Positions 35,499 to 44,517 of a stretch of 64,000 nucleotides of DNA are shown here, piece after piece. A model generated the notes under the pieces. That model was given only the letters and a program-made list of their open reading frames with translations, ran no database searches and had not been told where the DNA came from. The stretch is from Spirosoma aerolatum. Lineage in GTDB: Bacteria > Bacteroidota > Bacteroidia > Cytophagales > Spirosomataceae. Made by a program: the position numbers and the translations under genes. Location: the NCBI RefSeq assembly GCF_002056795.1, contig NZ_CP020104.1, positions 6,271,501 to 6,335,500 of the forward strand, written 5' to 3'. The first letter of the stretch is position 1. Every line of letters starts with the position of its first letter.

Positions 35499-36212
35499 AT
35501 GAAAAAACAACAGCTTAAACCAGGCTTGTCGATGTTGCCTGGCCAGTTAGAACCGGTATGGGTAGGGCGCCGTTTATTTTTACGCTATGCTGGTGCCTTA
35601 ACGGCTGGCGGAATGCTTTTGGCAGCCTGTGGAGATGAAGAAAACCCAACTACAGTTACAGCGCCTGTCGATCTGGGTTCGGGCGATACAGGAATTTTAA
35701 ATTATGCCTACGCACTTGAGCAGTTGGAAGCCGCTTTTTATACGCAGGTCGTTGCTTCACCTTTTAGTGGCATGACTGATGCTGAAAAAACCTTACTGAC
35801 CGACATCCGCGATCACGAGATTGTACACCGCGAATTTTTCAAAGCAGCGTTGGGGGCTAATGCGATAGGGGCTTTAACACCCAACTTCACATCGGTCAAT
35901 TTCTCGGATCGAGCCAGTGTTCTGGGAACCGCCAAAGCGTTTGAAGATTTAGGCGTATCGGCCTACAACGGAGCCGGAACCCTGATTACGAACCCTGATT
36001 ATATAACGATTGCTGGAAAGATTGTATCGGTCGAAGCCCGCCATGCTGCGGCTATCCGGGACTTGCTCAATCCAAAATCAGCCGATTTTGCGGGCGATGA
36101 TGTCGTAGATCCTACTATGGGGCTGGATGCAGCCAATGCACCAACGGTTGTTCTGCCTATAGCGCAGAAGTACGTTAAAACGCAAATCACCGCTAACAAT
36201 CTTCCCAAGTAA
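35499..36212 (+). CDS. Ferritin-like domain lipoprotein/Tat-type exported protein (first)
   Basis: A 237-residue exported protein. The N-terminus has an Arg-Arg-Leu-Phe-Leu signal (GRRLFLRYAGALTAGG) followed by a lipobox-like LAACGDEEN, so it may be a Tat lipoprotein. The rest is a four-helix ferritin-like domain of the Ferritin_2 type (about 65-200): YAYALEQLEAAFYTQV, DIRDHEIVHREFFKAAL and IVSVEARHAAAIRDLLN, each with Glu/His suited to a di-metal site. Family members store or handle iron or cope with stress; the role here is not known. The second ferritin-like gene follows after 15 bp. Confidence 0.88.
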   Translation: MKKQQLKPGLSMLPGQLEPVWVGRRLFLRYAGALTAGGMLLAACGDEENPTTVTAPVDLGSGDTGILNYAYALEQLEAAFYTQVVASPFSGMTDAEKTLLTDIRDHEIVHREFFKAALGANAIGALTPNFTSVNFSDRASVLGTAKAFEDLGVSAYNGAGTLITNPDYITIAGKIVSVEARHAAAIRDLLNPKSADFAGDDVVDPTMGLDAANAPTVVLPIAQKYVKTQITANNLPK

Positions 36213-36227
36213 ATCGGACTCAATACT

Positions 36228-36971
36228 ATGAACTTCTTAAAATTAATCGCTGACATCGAACAGGCTGATCCCGAATTCGGCGACCGCTATAGCTTCCATT
36301 CGCGCAGAAACTTACTCAAATTCAGTTCAAAGCTGATTGCTGCGGGTATTCCAGCTATCGTAGCAGGTACCCTTAATAAAGCACTAGCTCAATCGACGAC
36401 ACCCTCACAGACCGCTATCGACATAGCCAATTACGCGCTGACACTGGAATATCTGGAAGACGAGTTTTACCGGATGGGCCTGGCAGCACAGGGGCTGGTT
36501 CCAACAGAAGATCAACGGGTAATCTCCCAGATAAGCAAACATGAGACAGCTCACGTTAATCTGCTGAAAGCGGCTTTGGGTACATTGGCTATAGCCAAAC
36601 CCACATTCAAATACCCAACCGGGACGTTTACGAGCTATCCAACCTTTCTGGCAACCGCCCGGGCGCTGGAAGATACGGGCGTACAGGCCTATAAAGGTCA
36701 GGCAGCCGCCCTGGTCAACGACAAGGCCATTCTGAAAGTAGCCTTACAGATTCACTCGGTCGAAGCCCGCCATGCCGCCGAAATCCGGCGAATTCTGGGG
36801 CTTAAAAGCTGGGTATCCGACACAACCCAAACGACATTTACACAAGGCGGTGTTAATCTGAAAACGCTTCCGAACGTATCCGGCATTTCGGACGATAACC
36901 TTCGGGGAGCGTTTGACGAACCGCTAACGAAAGCACAGGTACTGGCTATTGCAGCGCCATTTCTTGGCTAA
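36228..36971 (+). CDS. Ferritin-like domain exported protein (second)
   Basis: A 247-residue paralogue in the same operon. Its signal is HSRRNLLKFSSKLIAAGIPA, a Tat-like region after 25 unusual N-terminal residues (FLKLIADIEQADPEFGD). The ferritin-like helices are YALTLEYLEDEFYRMGL, ISKHETAHVNLLKAAL and QIHSVEARHAAEIRRIL, matching the first protein at the Glu and His positions. The two proteins may form a heteromeric di-metal complex in the periplasm. A hairpin terminator follows. Confidence 0.88.
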   Translation: MNFLKLIADIEQADPEFGDRYSFHSRRNLLKFSSKLIAAGIPAIVAGTLNKALAQSTTPSQTAIDIANYALTLEYLEDEFYRMGLAAQGLVPTEDQRVISQISKHETAHVNLLKAALGTLAIAKPTFKYPTGTFTSYPTFLATARALEDTGVQAYKGQAAALVNDKAILKVALQIHSVEARHAAEIRRILGLKSWVSDTTQTTFTQGGVNLKTLPNVSGISDDNLRGAFDEPLTKAQVLAIAAPFLG

Positions 36972-37010
36972 ACGACATAGGGAGGCCGGGAAACCGGCAA
37001 TGGGTGACGG

Positions 37011-37042
37011 AAGGCATCGGGGAGTTTCTCCGGTGCCTTTTT
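37011..37042 (+). terminator. Terminator after the ferritin-like pair
   Basis: AAGGCATCGG (37011-37020) pairs with CCGGTGCCTT (with one G-T wobble) around an AG/TTTCT loop, and a T-run follows. It lies 40 bp after the second ferritin-like stop. Confidence 0.8.
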
Positions 37043-37180
37043 GATTGAATCCGTCAAAACCGGGCACGTCAGCTGTGCGGTAAAGCCTCAGACGGGTTTT
37101 ACATCCTCCTGAATCCAACGTTTCTGGCAAAAAACGAATCCCTAGTGTACGGGAAAAGGCATCGTCCCGTGCAATAGCGT

Positions 37181-37561
37181 ATGAGAACTCTTCCTGCCTG
37201 GCTGGCCGTGCTTATCACCCTGGGGTGCCACCCAAAAGAACCCGTTTTATCCATCAATCCTGCTCAGTTGATTGGCAATTGGACTAGTCGGTCAATTTCT
37301 GGCAGTGAAAAACCGTACACACGATGGACTTTTGAATCAGATTACGTGTACTTTGTCGATGATACATTGAAAAAGTGTCAGTCCGTTTCCAATTTATCTT
37401 ATTATAGATACCGGCTAGAAGAAGACAATTTAGTGATGCGGTATGAAGGCATAACGAACGGCTTAGTCCCTATACCTGACATTCGTCGCCGAATTATAGC
37501 CATCACAGCCAATGAATTCGTGTTGGATTCCCCTTATCAGGTACTCGAGAAATGCCCTTGA
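37181..37561 (+). CDS. Small lipocalin-like lipoprotein
   Basis: A 126-residue lipoprotein (signal MRTLPAWLAVLITLGC with Cys16). The mature part starts with LIGNWTSRSISGSEKPYTRWTFESDYVYF, the order of strands and GxW-type motif of lipocalin-like domains, and ends with FVLDSPYQVL. It probably binds a small hydrophobic ligand, but this is only a fold guess. It lies upstream of lgt, separated by 88 bp. Confidence 0.65.
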   Translation: MRTLPAWLAVLITLGCHPKEPVLSINPAQLIGNWTSRSISGSEKPYTRWTFESDYVYFVDDTLKKCQSVSNLSYYRYRLEEDNLVMRYEGITNGLVPIPDIRRRIIAITANEFVLDSPYQVLEKCP

Positions 37562-37649
37562 TGCATACTAGTTCGCCTGGCTGATTTGGTGCAATTAATT
37601 ACCACACTTTAAAATTTCTCACATTTACTCCCTTCTAAACCAATACGAT

Positions 37650-38660
37650 ATGCTCCATTACATCATCTGGAATGTTGATCCCGAAATCTTCCGCATTGGC
37701 TCCTGGCCGGTGCGATGGTACGGTTTGTTATTCGCCACTGGGTTTCTGTTGGGTATGCAGCTTATGACCCACATCTTCAGAACTGAACAAAAGCCCTTAG
37801 CCGACACGGATTCACTTCTGATGACAATGGTACTGGGCACCGTGCTGGGCGCTCGGATCGGTCATTTTCTATTTTACGAGCCAGCTATGTTTATTAATGA
37901 CCCACTAGGCATTATTACCCCTCCTTATGGTGGCTTAGCTAGTCATGGAGCCATTATCGGTATCCTCCTGGGCTTATGGATCTACTCCCGTCGAGCAGCC
38001 AGTCAGGCAACCGGGCAAAGTTTTCTCTGGGTCATCGACCGTATTAGCATTGTAGCCGCGCTGGGTGGGGCCTTTATTCGGTTCGGCAATCTCATGAATT
38101 CCGAAATTTTCGGTAAGCCAACTACGGTCCCCTGGGCTTTTGTTTTTGTAAGAGATCATGAGTTTAGTCAGGTACCTCGTCATCCCACTCAACTCTACGA
38201 ATCGTTATCCTGTCTGATTTTAGCCATTGGGCTTTACTGGTTTTGGCGAACATATCGCAACCAGGCCGTACCGGGCACTATGGCAGGTATCTTTTTGATT
38301 TGGGTATTTAGCCTGCGCTTCGTCTGGGAATTTTTCAAAGAAAATCAGGTCGCTTTTGAAGACAGCATGAGCTTTAATATGGGGCAACTCTTAAGTATAC
38401 CCGCCATTTTACTCGGCTTGATTCTTCTTTTACGAAACTTTATCCGACCTGCTTCCCTCATTCCGGTTGCCCTGGTTATTCAATCGTCAAGTCTTTGTTA
38501 CCAATGCGATTATCAGTCGGCCTTGCCAGCCTCCAGCAAACCCAACTCGGAACGCTGTAAAAACACCCTTTCTGACAAGGCCCTTCCCGGAAGCCGACCT
38601 GTTCAGGAGTACATAGCGAGAGCCCCAAAGCAGCTTTCTACAGTAAGTTCATTTACATAA
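37650..38660 (+). CDS. lgt: Prolipoprotein diacylglyceryl transferase
   Basis: A 336-residue inner-membrane enzyme that moves diacylglycerol from phosphatidylglycerol to the Cys of lipoproteins. About seven transmembrane segments cover residues 15-265. The signature GGAFIRFGNLMNSEIFG (essential Asn and Glu) and the RHPTQLYES motif are present. The last 65 residues (after LLLRNFIRPA) are not typical of Lgt and are Ser/Lys rich and hydrophilic. They may be a natural cytoplasmic tail or the trace of a changed 3' end. Many lipoproteins in the window depend on it. Confidence 0.95.
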   Translation: MLHYIIWNVDPEIFRIGSWPVRWYGLLFATGFLLGMQLMTHIFRTEQKPLADTDSLLMTMVLGTVLGARIGHFLFYEPAMFINDPLGIITPPYGGLASHGAIIGILLGLWIYSRRAASQATGQSFLWVIDRISIVAALGGAFIRFGNLMNSEIFGKPTTVPWAFVFVRDHEFSQVPRHPTQLYESLSCLILAIGLYWFWRTYRNQAVPGTMAGIFLIWVFSLRFVWEFFKENQVAFEDSMSFNMGQLLSIPAILLGLILLLRNFIRPASLIPVALVIQSSSLCYQCDYQSALPASSKPNSERCKNTLSDKALPGSRPVQEYIARAPKQLSTVSSFT

Positions 38661-38730
38661 CCTTAGTTACTGCTATCCTTACCACTTCTTCATTCCTTTT
38701 ACCGAAATTCGCTGGTCTAAGCGATAGTAC

Positions 38731-40086
38731 ATGAAATTTGTCCGTATTTTTTTAAAAGTCCTGCTCGGTCTGGTTGTTGTCATCCTGCTGTTTCTGGCCG
38801 TTAGTCTGGCCCCCGTCGATGAAACGCCTTACCGGCAAATGCCTTACTATACCCAAACCAAACAACGGCTGGAAGCCCTTCCCACTCCTCCTCCAGCCAA
38901 AGGACTACTGCGCGCTGGCTGGGCGAAAGCAAGCATCACCCCCCCCTACTCCACACCCACAGGTGGCTACGGTGCTCGCAGGGGGAAACACTGGCACATT
39001 ATCAGCGACTCCATTTTTGCACGAGCCATTGTACTCGACAATGGCACTACCAAAGTAGCGCTCGTTGGGCTGGATTTGCTCATCACCCCACCAACGGTTA
39101 CCGAAGCGCTAAAAAAACGATTACCCGAAGTGGGGCTTCGCTGGGAGAACGTGTACACAGGGGCGATTCACTCGCACAATAGCATGGGCGGCTGGGCACC
39201 AGGTCTGGTCGGTCAGTTGATTGCCGGTGGCTATGACGAGAAAATCGTAACCCGCATTACGGAGGGTGTGCTACACGCCATTCGCGCTGCTCAAGCGAGC
39301 ATGGCACCTGTACAAATCGGCTACGGCGAAGCTGACGCTACAGACCATATCTATAACCGCATCGGCTGGTCGGGACCAACCAAACCGCTTGATGGAAAAA
39401 TTCACCTGCTAAGGCTAAAGAAAAATTCAGGCGAATCGGCGCTTCTTTGTTCCTTTTCGGGCCATGCTACCTTGTTTGAAGACAGTATGTGGAACTACCT
39501 CAGCCGCGACTATCCGGGTTCCCTCGTGGATCGGTTAGAGAAGAAATCGGCTGATTTTGCGGTCTTTCTGGCGGGCGCCGTTGGCAGCACAGGCCCTGAA
39601 GCCAAAGGCAAGACCGATTTTCAGGAAATACGAAACTATGCCGGTGATTTGGCCGCGCGGATCGAACGAACCTTGCCAACGATCCAGCTTAAACCAGACA
39701 GCACTCTGGCCATGCTGACTTTACCTTTGAGCCTGCGAGAGCCACACCCGCGCGTAATTGGCAACTGGCGTGTACGTCCCTGGTTATTCTACGCGATCTA
39801 CGGCGACTACCCGTCCGACCTGAAAGCGTTGCGCATTGGCCACACCGTTCTGCTCGGCACGCCCTGCGATTACTCTGGCGAATTCGTTGCCGACTTTAAA
39901 CCACTAGCTCAGCACAAAGGCGTTAACCTGATGATTACCAGCTTCGACGGGGGGTATATTGGCTATGTCACACCCGATGCGTACTACAACCGCCCCACCT
40001 ACGAAACCCGTGACATGAATTGGTTCGGTCCGTACAATGGCGCCTATTTCGAGGAAATGATGATGGGATTACTAAAAAAAATCTAA
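38731..40086 (+). CDS. Neutral/alkaline ceramidase-like enzyme
   Basis: A 451-residue protein with one N-terminal transmembrane segment (about 4-24) and then the N-terminal catalytic-like domain of neutral non-lysosomal ceramidases. Typical parts are GWAKASITPPY, the GGYGARRGKHWHIISDSIFARAIVL region, and TGAIHSHNSMGGW with the HxH metal ligands (about residues 148-152), then FSGHATLFEDS. Ceramidases cut the amide of ceramides; in this phylum such proteins also act on other lipid or sugar amides, so the substrate is uncertain. It lies 38 bp before the GH9-CE4 gene. Confidence 0.82.
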   Translation: MKFVRIFLKVLLGLVVVILLFLAVSLAPVDETPYRQMPYYTQTKQRLEALPTPPPAKGLLRAGWAKASITPPYSTPTGGYGARRGKHWHIISDSIFARAIVLDNGTTKVALVGLDLLITPPTVTEALKKRLPEVGLRWENVYTGAIHSHNSMGGWAPGLVGQLIAGGYDEKIVTRITEGVLHAIRAAQASMAPVQIGYGEADATDHIYNRIGWSGPTKPLDGKIHLLRLKKNSGESALLCSFSGHATLFEDSMWNYLSRDYPGSLVDRLEKKSADFAVFLAGAVGSTGPEAKGKTDFQEIRNYAGDLAARIERTLPTIQLKPDSTLAMLTLPLSLREPHPRVIGNWRVRPWLFYAIYGDYPSDLKALRIGHTVLLGTPCDYSGEFVADFKPLAQHKGVNLMITSFDGGYIGYVTPDAYYNRPTYETRDMNWFGPYNGAYFEEMMMGLLKKI

Positions 40087-40124
40087 TTGCATAACCATCA
40101 TAACAACGATACCAAAACCAAATT

Positions 40125-42692
40125 ATGCCAATTCGCTTACTAGTAATCACTGCGTTCGTCATCAGCATAGCTGCGTTCGTCCACCATACCGACGAATCAG
40201 CGGTTATTCGGATCAACCTGATGGGGTATCGACCGAACAGCCCTAAAATAGCCGTTTGGGGGAACCTCAGTAAGCAAACAATCAGCACGTTTCAGCTTTT
40301 CAATGAACAAACACAGCAGCCTGTTAAAGAATGGCCGTCGGGCAAAGCGTTTGGTGCATACGGGCCTTTCCAACAAACGTATCGGCTCGATTTTTCGGAT
40401 TTTCAGAAACCCGGTCGGTATTATCTTCAGGCCGACGACGGCACGCGCTCACCCAGCTTTCGGATCGATGAGGATGTGTATAAAGGGGCGGCTGATTTCT
40501 GCCTGCGCTACATGCGCCAGCAACGCAGTGGTTTCAATCCGTTTCTGAAAGACTCCTGTCACACTCATGACGGCTATACCCTATACGGCCCCATGCCCGA
40601 CAGTACCCACATTGATGTAGTGGGTGGCTGGCACGATGCATCCGATTACCTGCAATACGTAACTACCTCAGCCAACGCCACGTATCACCTGCTGGCGGCT
40701 GTCCGGGATTTTCCGAATGCCTTTACGGATGCCTATCAGGCCAATGGACTGACGGGTTCCAACGGGCTCCCCGATGCACTGGACGAAGCTCATTGGGGGC
40801 TGGACTGGTTACTGAAAATGCATCCAACCGAGAACTGGCTCTTTAATCAACTTGGCGACGACCGCGACCACGCGGGCATGCGGATTCCGAAAGAAGATAA
40901 TTTTTACGGTAAAGGGCTGGAACGACCAGTCTATTTTGCGACGGGCCAACCGCAGGGTATGTTTAAATACAAAAACCGGGCTACGGGTGTTGCCTCTACA
41001 GCGGGTAAAGTGAGCAGTGCATTATCTCTTGGCTATCAACTTCTTCGCAACCGCCAGCCCGACTATGCCCAAAAGCTCCGGCAACGGTCGCAGTCGGCTT
41101 ATCAGCTCGGCTTACAAAAGCCCGGTAACTGCCAGACAGCCCCTGGCCGCGCTCCTTATTTTTACGAAGAAGATAATTACGTAGATGATATGGAACTGGC
41201 AGCCGTTGAGCAGCTTAACCTTCTCAAAGCGGCAGACCAGCAAGCAAAACAACTTCAGAAAACAGCTTTGGATTTTGCCCGGCACGAACCTGTTACACCC
41301 TGGATTCTGAACGACACAGCCCGGCATTATCAATGGTATCCGTTTGTGAATGTAGGGCATGCCGAACTGGCGAAAAAGCTTCCTGCCAATCAGCGCAAAA
41401 CGGTCACTGACTTTTATAAAAAAGGAATCGAAACCGTCTGGAATCGAGCCCGGCAGAATGCATTTTACCGGGGTGTACAGTTTACCTGGTGCAGCAACAA
41501 TTACACGGCCTCGTTTGCTACCCAATGTTTCTGGTATCGACAACTCACCGGCGATAACCAGTTTGCGGCCCTTGAACAGGCCAATTTCGACTGGTTATTC
41601 GGCTGCAACCCCTGGGGCACCAGCTTTGTGTATGGCCTGCCTGCTAACGCCGATACGCCAAGTGATCCTCATTCGGCATTTACCCACCTCAAACAGTATC
41701 CGATTGATGGCGGATTGGTCGACGGTCCGGTGAAGGGAAGTATCTACAAAAATCTGATCGGCATTACGCTCTATCAGCCCGATGAGTACGCGGCTTTTCA
41801 AAGCGATGTAGCGGTTTATCATGACGATTATGGCGACTACAGTACCAACGAACCAACCATGGACGGTACAGCCTCGCTTATTTACCTACTGGCCGCCAAA
41901 CAGGCCGAGCGACTAACCCCGCCTGTCAAAGGGACGAAGCCGAAACAAGAGACTCGACCTGCTCTCAAACGCCTTCAGCCAACGAAATCTGACCCAAAAT
42001 CGACTTATTTTAAAGGGGCCCGAATTCGGGGCGATACAACCGCCCGACGGCTGGCGCTGGTTTTTACTGGCGATGAATTTGCCGATGGGAGTTCCCTAAT
42101 TGCCCGAACGTTGCAAGCCCATGACGTTCGGGCTTCGTTTTTTTTGACCGGGCGCTTTCTGCGCAATCCGGCTTTTAGGCCAGCCATCGACCAGCTGGCT
42201 CGCGAAGGACATTACCTAGGCCCGCATTCCGATCAGCATCTGCTCTACTGCGACTGGCGCAAACGGGATAGTTTATTGGTCAGCCATGAACAGTTTATTG
42301 CTGACCTTCGGGCCAATTACGCTGCACTAGCTCGTTTTCGACAGACACCCGTTACAAAACGAATTTTCCTACCGCCTTACGAATGGTATAACGATAGCAT
42401 TGCTGCCTGGACAACGGCCGAAGGTATCCACTTCATTAACTATACGCCCGGTACGCTCAGCCACGCTGACTACACAACGCCCGACGATCGAAACTACCGC
42501 AGTAGCGATACGATTTTACAGTCCATCCGTACTTACGAAACCAGCCACATAAGCGGCCTGAATGGCTTTATCCTGTTGATGCACATCGGCACTGCTCCTA
42601 GCCGAACCGATAAACTATATACGCACCTGGATACGCTGCTGACCGAATTTCAACAGAAAGGCTACCAGTTTGTTCGTATCGATGCATTGTGA
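40125..42692 (+). CDS. GH9 endoglucanase fused to a CE4 polysaccharide deacetylase domain
   Basis: An 855-residue exported multidomain enzyme. Residues about 27-115 are the Ig-like N domain typical of GH9. Residues about 125-600 are the GH9 catalytic module with D171 and D174 in VVGGWHDASDY and probable acid E576 in DYGDYSTNEPTMDG. A Pro/Lys linker (about 605-632) leads to a NodB/CE4 domain (635-855): motif FTGDEFADG (D650), GPHSDQHLLY (metal His pair), IFLPPYEWYND and FILLMHIG. GH9 cuts beta-1,4-glucans and CE4 removes N- or O-acetyl groups, so the substrate may be a partly acetylated glycan. The gene follows the ceramidase-like gene. Confidence 0.9.
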   Translation: MPIRLLVITAFVISIAAFVHHTDESAVIRINLMGYRPNSPKIAVWGNLSKQTISTFQLFNEQTQQPVKEWPSGKAFGAYGPFQQTYRLDFSDFQKPGRYYLQADDGTRSPSFRIDEDVYKGAADFCLRYMRQQRSGFNPFLKDSCHTHDGYTLYGPMPDSTHIDVVGGWHDASDYLQYVTTSANATYHLLAAVRDFPNAFTDAYQANGLTGSNGLPDALDEAHWGLDWLLKMHPTENWLFNQLGDDRDHAGMRIPKEDNFYGKGLERPVYFATGQPQGMFKYKNRATGVASTAGKVSSALSLGYQLLRNRQPDYAQKLRQRSQSAYQLGLQKPGNCQTAPGRAPYFYEEDNYVDDMELAAVEQLNLLKAADQQAKQLQKTALDFARHEPVTPWILNDTARHYQWYPFVNVGHAELAKKLPANQRKTVTDFYKKGIETVWNRARQNAFYRGVQFTWCSNNYTASFATQCFWYRQLTGDNQFAALEQANFDWLFGCNPWGTSFVYGLPANADTPSDPHSAFTHLKQYPIDGGLVDGPVKGSIYKNLIGITLYQPDEYAAFQSDVAVYHDDYGDYSTNEPTMDGTASLIYLLAAKQAERLTPPVKGTKPKQETRPALKRLQPTKSDPKSTYFKGARIRGDTTARRLALVFTGDEFADGSSLIARTLQAHDVRASFFLTGRFLRNPAFRPAIDQLAREGHYLGPHSDQHLLYCDWRKRDSLLVSHEQFIADLRANYAALARFRQTPVTKRIFLPPYEWYNDSIAAWTTAEGIHFINYTPGTLSHADYTTPDDRNYRSSDTILQSIRTYETSHISGLNGFILLMHIGTAPSRTDKLYTHLDTLLTEFQQKGYQFVRIDAL

Positions 42693-42780
42693 CTCAGACC
42701 GAAACTTTACGCATGAAAGTGAGTTGATATAGCAGCCGTCAACTGCCTGACGATGCTTTACTCAACAACTGACTTTTCTT

Positions 42781-43071
42781 ATGCGTACGGTCCTGATTTG
42801 TTCCACGTTATGTCTGGCGGGCTCCCTTTGCTTTGCCCAGGCCGATTCCTCGAAAGTTATTCAGCAGCCTGCAGATCGGCAGGTGGCGATTCCGGGTGTC
42901 GATACACCTGTATCGGGTCCGGGCCTTACAGCACAGGTGCCTCTGAATACACCTCCCCCTCAAAATGGACGTAAAAAACGGAGAACCCAGCCCCCTAGCG
43001 ACCCAAGGGCGTTTGGGGTAGGCATACCTATTGAAAAGGACAAGAGCCGGAAAGATACCCTCAGGAATTAG
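42781..43071 (+). CDS. Small exported proline-rich protein
   Basis: A 96-residue protein with a signal peptide (MRTVLICSTLCLAGSLCFAQA). The mature part is Pro-, Lys- and Gln-rich with no visible fold (QPPSDPRAFGVGIPI). Its stop lies inside the first arm of a palindrome, so translation and the repeat are juxtaposed. The function is unknown. It could be a structural or adhesion peptide, or possibly not a gene, since similarity cannot be checked here. Confidence 0.5.
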   Translation: MRTVLICSTLCLAGSLCFAQADSSKVIQQPADRQVAIPGVDTPVSGPGLTAQVPLNTPPPQNGRKKRRTQPPSDPRAFGVGIPIEKDKSRKDTLRN

Positions 43072-43136
43072 TAGTAACGCGGTGAAAACCCGCCATTGTA
43101 TCCCAATGGCGCGGGTTTCCACCCGCGTTACTACTA
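43069..43136. repeat. 68-bp palindromic intergenic element
   Basis: Left arm 43069-43098 (TAGTAGTAACGCGG start) and right arm 43104-43136 are complementary over about 28 bp with small bulges, around the loop TATCC. Both ends carry the word TAGTAGTAACGCGG and its complement. It lies between convergent genes. The structure resembles REP-like palindromic elements; a further genome copy would decide this. Confidence 0.65.
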
Positions 43137-43144
43137 GGTTGCCA

Positions 43145-44356
43145 TTAATTGGTCGGCTTATCGGGCAGGGGGGCTGATGCGTGGAATTCCTGATAAATCC
43201 GATGCATGTAGTTGTCCAGCAAGCTTAAAATCTCCGACCGATCATCGGAGCGAACAATGACGCCAACGTGGTATTCTTTTTTCATGCGCCACCAGATTTC
43301 CGGCTCAGTAAATACCGACAGGTCAGGCCATTGCTGGCGGGCTAGGGAGATGATTAGCCCGGCATAGCGGGCGCTATCAGCAGGTGGAATATAGTGCTCT
43401 TTGCGGGCCATAGCAATTTCCAGTTTCGCCCATTCGCGCCAAAGATTCACGCCCGATGCCGCTTCCACCATCTCGGCAATATTGGCGCCCCCCACGCGTG
43501 AGGACGTTTCCAGAAAATAGAGTTCGCCATCGTGATCGCCCCGAATGTATTCCGAGTGCGAGGCACTGTACCGCATGCCAAAAGCCGCCAGCACCTGGTC
43601 GTTCATCTGACTCAATGCCGTGTTTTCAGGGGTTCCGAGGGGTAAGGTAGCTGTTCGAAAAACGCCCCCGCCATGGGCTACTTCCATTGGGGTTGCCAGG
43701 TACTGGCTCACGCGTGTAAAAACCGCTTTCCCATCCACCGACAGCGAATCGACGTGGTAGACTTTCCCTGGTTTAAATTCTTCGATCAGGTAATGATGTC
43801 GTTTATCTTCCAGCAGGTGTATAGCCGACCAGGCCTCTTCCAGCGAATGGACTTTTCGAATGCCCGTTGTCGATGCTTCGGACCGGGGTTTCAGGAGCCA
43901 GGGCGATTCGGTTGTTTGCAAAAAAGCAGTAATGGCTTCGTCATTAAAAAGGGGGCTGAACGCCGGAACCCGAATCCCTGCCGATGCAGCCCGCATTCGC
44001 ATAGCCAGCTTATCACGGAAATAACGGGCGGTGGTTTGCCCCATCCCATCGATCCGAAATGTTTCGCGGATGAGCGCTCCCTTTTCCACATCAAAATCAT
44101 CCAGCGCCACAACCCGGTCGATCCGACGCAAGCGCATGGCATGGGCCAGGCCAACGATCATTTGCTCCAGATCATTCGGTTCATTGCTGGGCGATGGCAG
44201 GTAGAAAAATTCGTCGATTGCTTCGCGCGGCCAGGCTTCATTAGCTAGTTTCTGATCGGTTAACAGATACACGGTGTTGCCCAACTCCTTACAGGCCCGC
44301 ATAAATTCGTGTCCTTTGAAAAAAGTGGCAATGCACAGAAATGACAACTGGCTCAT
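43145..44356 (-). CDS. ATP-grasp family ligase
   Basis: A 403-residue ATP-grasp enzyme. The N-terminal domain (SFLCIATFFKGHEFMRACKE) leads to the ATP-grasp core: ALDDFDVEKGALI, then WLLKPRSEASTTGIRKV (ATP-binding loop with the conserved Lys and Arg), EEFKPGKVYHVDSLS and YFLETSSRVGGANIAE with the metal-binding Glu and Asn. These enzymes join a carboxylate to an amine or other nucleophile with ATP. The substrate is unknown. It is a single-gene unit on the minus strand. Confidence 0.88.
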   Translation of the reverse strand: MSQLSFLCIATFFKGHEFMRACKELGNTVYLLTDQKLANEAWPREAIDEFFYLPSPSNEPNDLEQMIVGLAHAMRLRRIDRVVALDDFDVEKGALIRETFRIDGMGQTTARYFRDKLAMRMRAASAGIRVPAFSPLFNDEAITAFLQTTESPWLLKPRSEASTTGIRKVHSLEEAWSAIHLLEDKRHHYLIEEFKPGKVYHVDSLSVDGKAVFTRVSQYLATPMEVAHGGGVFRTATLPLGTPENTALSQMNDQVLAAFGMRYSASHSEYIRGDHDGELYFLETSSRVGGANIAEMVEAASGVNLWREWAKLEIAMARKEHYIPPADSARYAGLIISLARQQWPDLSVFTEPEIWWRMKKEYHVGVIVRSDDRSEILSLLDNYMHRIYQEFHASAPLPDKPTN

Positions 44357-44517
44357 AGAGGACTATCGTTTATCTCACGGTTTCAGTTTACGGTTTATGA
44401 TAAGCTGACGCATCATTCTCGCGTTACCTTACCGTAACCTGAAAACCGAACACCGTAAAAGCTGTTCGTATTTTCTCCGAAAAAGATACGGCCAAAAGAT
44501 TAAATCACGAATTTTTC

